NCBI GenBank assembly: GCA_900551885.1
Contig: URXS01000046.1
Location: forward strand, 1-14,817
Direction: 5' to 3'
DNA from: an uncultured Oscillibacter sp.
Lineage (GTDB): Bacteria > Bacillota > Clostridia > Oscillospirales > Oscillospiraceae
Length of the DNA stretch: 14,817 nucleotides
Shown: positions 13,767 to 14,817 of the stretch, piece after piece
Position numbering within the stretch: the first letter of the stretch is position 1
How the letters are laid out: each line of letters begins with the position of its first letter
Notes under the pieces: generated by a model
What the model saw: only the letters and a program-made list of their open reading frames with translations
What the model was told of the DNA's origin: nothing
The model's database searches: none
Position numbers and translations under genes: made by a program

Positions 13767-14383
13767 CGGAGCTGGAAGCCCTGGGCCGCCGCTATAGCGG
13801 CCATGAGCCGGGCCTGCTGGGCGCCCGGCACAGCTATGCGGTCCTCTGTCCTTTGGTGGAGCAGACAGAGGGCCTGTGTCTGCTGTTCGAGGTGCGGGCC
13901 GCCGGACTGCGGCAGGAGGGCGAGGTGTGCTTTCCCGGCGGACGGATGGAGCCCGGAGAGACAGCGGAACGGTGCGCCCTGCGGGAGACCTGGGAGGAAC
14001 TGGCCATTGCGCCGGAGCAGGTGACCGTGCTGGGCACCCCGGATTTTATCTGCAACCAGGCGGGTTTCCTGCTCCAGCCGGTGCTGGGAGTGGTGTCCTC
14101 CGTCGGATTGCACAGCTTGCGGCCCTCCCCGGCGGAGGTGGCGGAGGTCTTTACCGTGCCTCTGGATTTTTTCCGGAAAACGGAGCCGGAGCTGTATGCC
14201 TATGACCTGGCGCCCCAGGTGCCGGCAGATTTTCCCTACGGCCCTGTGGGCATTCCCACCAGCTACGCCTGGGCCCATGGCCGGGTGGAGGTGCCGGTGT
14301 GGTACTGGCAGGGTCACGCCATCTGGGGCATGACCGCCCGGCTGGTCCGGGACCTGGTGTCAACACCGGAAGTTCCTGAATAA
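13763..14383 (+). CDS. Nudix hydrolase, probable CoA pyrophosphatase
   Basis: This 206-residue Nudix protein has a Nudix box starting at G60: E66 sits six residues on, then R74-E75 and E78-E79 form the metal-binding RExxEE core. Position 81, normally glycine, is alanine. The sequence just before the box, LLFEVRAAGLRQEGEVCFPGG (40-60), resembles the NuCoA motif of coenzyme A pyrophosphatases (NudL/PCD1), which split CoA or acyl-CoA into 3',5'-ADP and phosphopantetheine. That activity is the best guess. The start is GTG, overlapping the TGA of the kinase gene by four bases (GTGA), so translation is coupled and no separate ribosome site is needed. It is the last gene before a convergent terminator. 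Confidence 0.85.
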   Translation: MTELEALGRRYSGHEPGLLGARHSYAVLCPLVEQTEGLCLLFEVRAAGLRQEGEVCFPGGRMEPGETAERCALRETWEELAIAPEQVTVLGTPDFICNQAGFLLQPVLGVVSSVGLHSLRPSPAEVAEVFTVPLDFFRKTEPELYAYDLAPQVPADFPYGPVGIPTSYAWAHGRVEVPVWYWQGHAIWGMTARLVRDLVSTPEVPE

Positions 14384-14421
14384 TAAAAACGGGAGGCCGC
14401 ACCTTTTGGCGCGGCCTCTCG
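14382..14421. terminator. Convergent terminator between the Nudix and exchanger genes
   Basis: An 11-bp GC-rich stem (14390-14400 with 14411-14421, one G-U) has a 10-base loop that can add a CC/GG pair. On the minus strand it is followed by TTTTTATTA (complement of 14382-14389), a strong terminator for the exchanger gene. On the plus strand only GTTCATTTC follows, so it is weaker for the Nudix transcript. Confidence 0.82.
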
Positions 14422-14440
14422 TTCATTTCATCTGATGCGC

Positions 14441-14817
14441 TCATCCAAAGAGCAGACGCAGATACCCGGCGTACAGGCCCAGCAATGCCGCCCCCTGCCA
14501 GCGGTGAAAGCGGCCGGTGAGCAGAGGCGGCACCACCGCTGCCCCGCACAGCACCAGGCAGGCCGGCAAATCCAGCCCCGTGGTCTGGGGCCCGATCAGC
14601 AGACTGCCGCCGGAAACGGCAGCGCAGGCCGGTAAGATCAGCGCCAGGTCGATGATATTGGCCCCCACGATGTTGCCCACTGACAGGGAGGACTCCCGCC
14701 GGGCCACCGCCTTCACCGTGGTGACCAACTCCGGCAGGGAAGTGCCCACAGCCACCACCGTGGAGCCCACTACCCCGGCGGGCACGCCCAGCAGCAGGGC
14801 CAGGAGGCTGCCATGCC
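14441..14817 (-). CDS. Na+/Ca2+ exchanger-type cation antiporter, C-terminal part (partial)
   Basis: The frame is open from the window edge (minus strand, codons from 14815) to a TGA, giving about 125 residues. GSTVVAVGTSLPELVTTVKAV followed by SVGNIVGANIID is the second alpha-repeat of the calcium/cation antiporter (CaCA) superfamily, which binds and transports the ion in the membrane. Hydrophobic helices cover most of the remainder. The closest type is the YrbG/K+-dependent Na+/Ca2+ exchanger-like group, with GANIID in place of the commoner GSNIFN. The GTG at 14785 lies inside the conserved domain and is not the true start, which is outside the window. Substrate and regulation cannot be seen. 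Confidence 0.88.
   Translation of the reverse strand, partial: HGSLLALLLGVPAGVVGSTVVAVGTSLPELVTTVKAVARRESSLSVGNIVGANIIDLALILPACAAVSGGSLLIGPQTTGLDLPACLVLCGAAVVPPLLTGRFHRWQGAALLGLYAGYLRLLFG

Noticed and set aside
14441..14785. Complete 114-residue exchanger gene starting at the GTG at 14785
   Set aside because: The frame stays open to the window edge and the GTG is inside the conserved membrane domain, so the gene is truncated by the window.
1..14817. CRISPR arrays, tRNA or rRNA genes, insertion sequences, phage or toxin-antitoxin genes
   Set aside because: No regularly spaced repeats, cloverleaf-like sequences, transposase, integrase or defence-type proteins were seen. Every stretch between genes is under 200 bases and holds the promoters, leaders and terminators listed.

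Overview
The window looks like an ordinary chromosomal segment of a GC-rich Firmicute, most plausibly a gut Clostridia of the Oscillospiraceae type (Flavonifractor, Lawsonibacter and Oscillibacter are similar). This is inferred from strong AGGAGG-type ribosome binding sites, a lipoprotein solute-binding protein, a split ThrE exporter, YegS/BmrU and DUF3810 proteins, and high-GC codon use. No rRNA gene is present to settle the taxonomy. There is no sign of phage, insertion sequences, tRNA, CRISPR or recombinase genes.

Layout. (1) 1-99 is the 3' end of a branched-chain aminotransferase gene on +, closed by a strong bidirectional terminator. (2) 221-1895, on -, is a three-gene operon: a membrane zinc-ribbon protein, then the two halves of a split ThrE-type exporter. 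(3) A divergent control region at 1896-2083 leads to htpG (Hsp90) on +, with its own terminator. (4) A small three-helix membrane protein gene (4116-4406) has its own promoter and terminator. (5) 4464-11274, on -, is a seven-gene run: lipoprotein solute-binding protein, two permeases, two ABC ATPases, a DUF3810 membrane protein with a zinc-metallopeptidase motif, and a family 8 glycosyltransferase. Gaps run from 4-nt overlaps to 51 nt, so it is probably one transcript. Its promoter is followed by a leader of about 135 nt that can fold into several hairpins. (6) 11461-12711, on -, is an AI-2E family transporter with no obvious terminator before the peptide operon. (7) A divergent promoter pair at 12762-12813 separates it from a lipid kinase/Nudix hydrolase gene pair on +. 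(8) The window ends in a partial Na+/Ca2+ exchanger-type gene on -, facing the Nudix gene across a shared terminator.

How the genes fit together. The main functional unit is an ABC importer of the peptide/nickel class encoded with a membrane-anchored putative metallopeptidase and a glycosyltransferase. The rest is housekeeping: amino acid metabolism and export, protein folding, lipid phosphorylation, coenzyme A turnover and ion exchange. I see no clear evidence of a new defence or mobile system. The most interesting points are regulatory: two divergent promoters that share one palindromic -35 box, an inverted repeat in the htpG divergent region, and the structured leader before the ABC operon.
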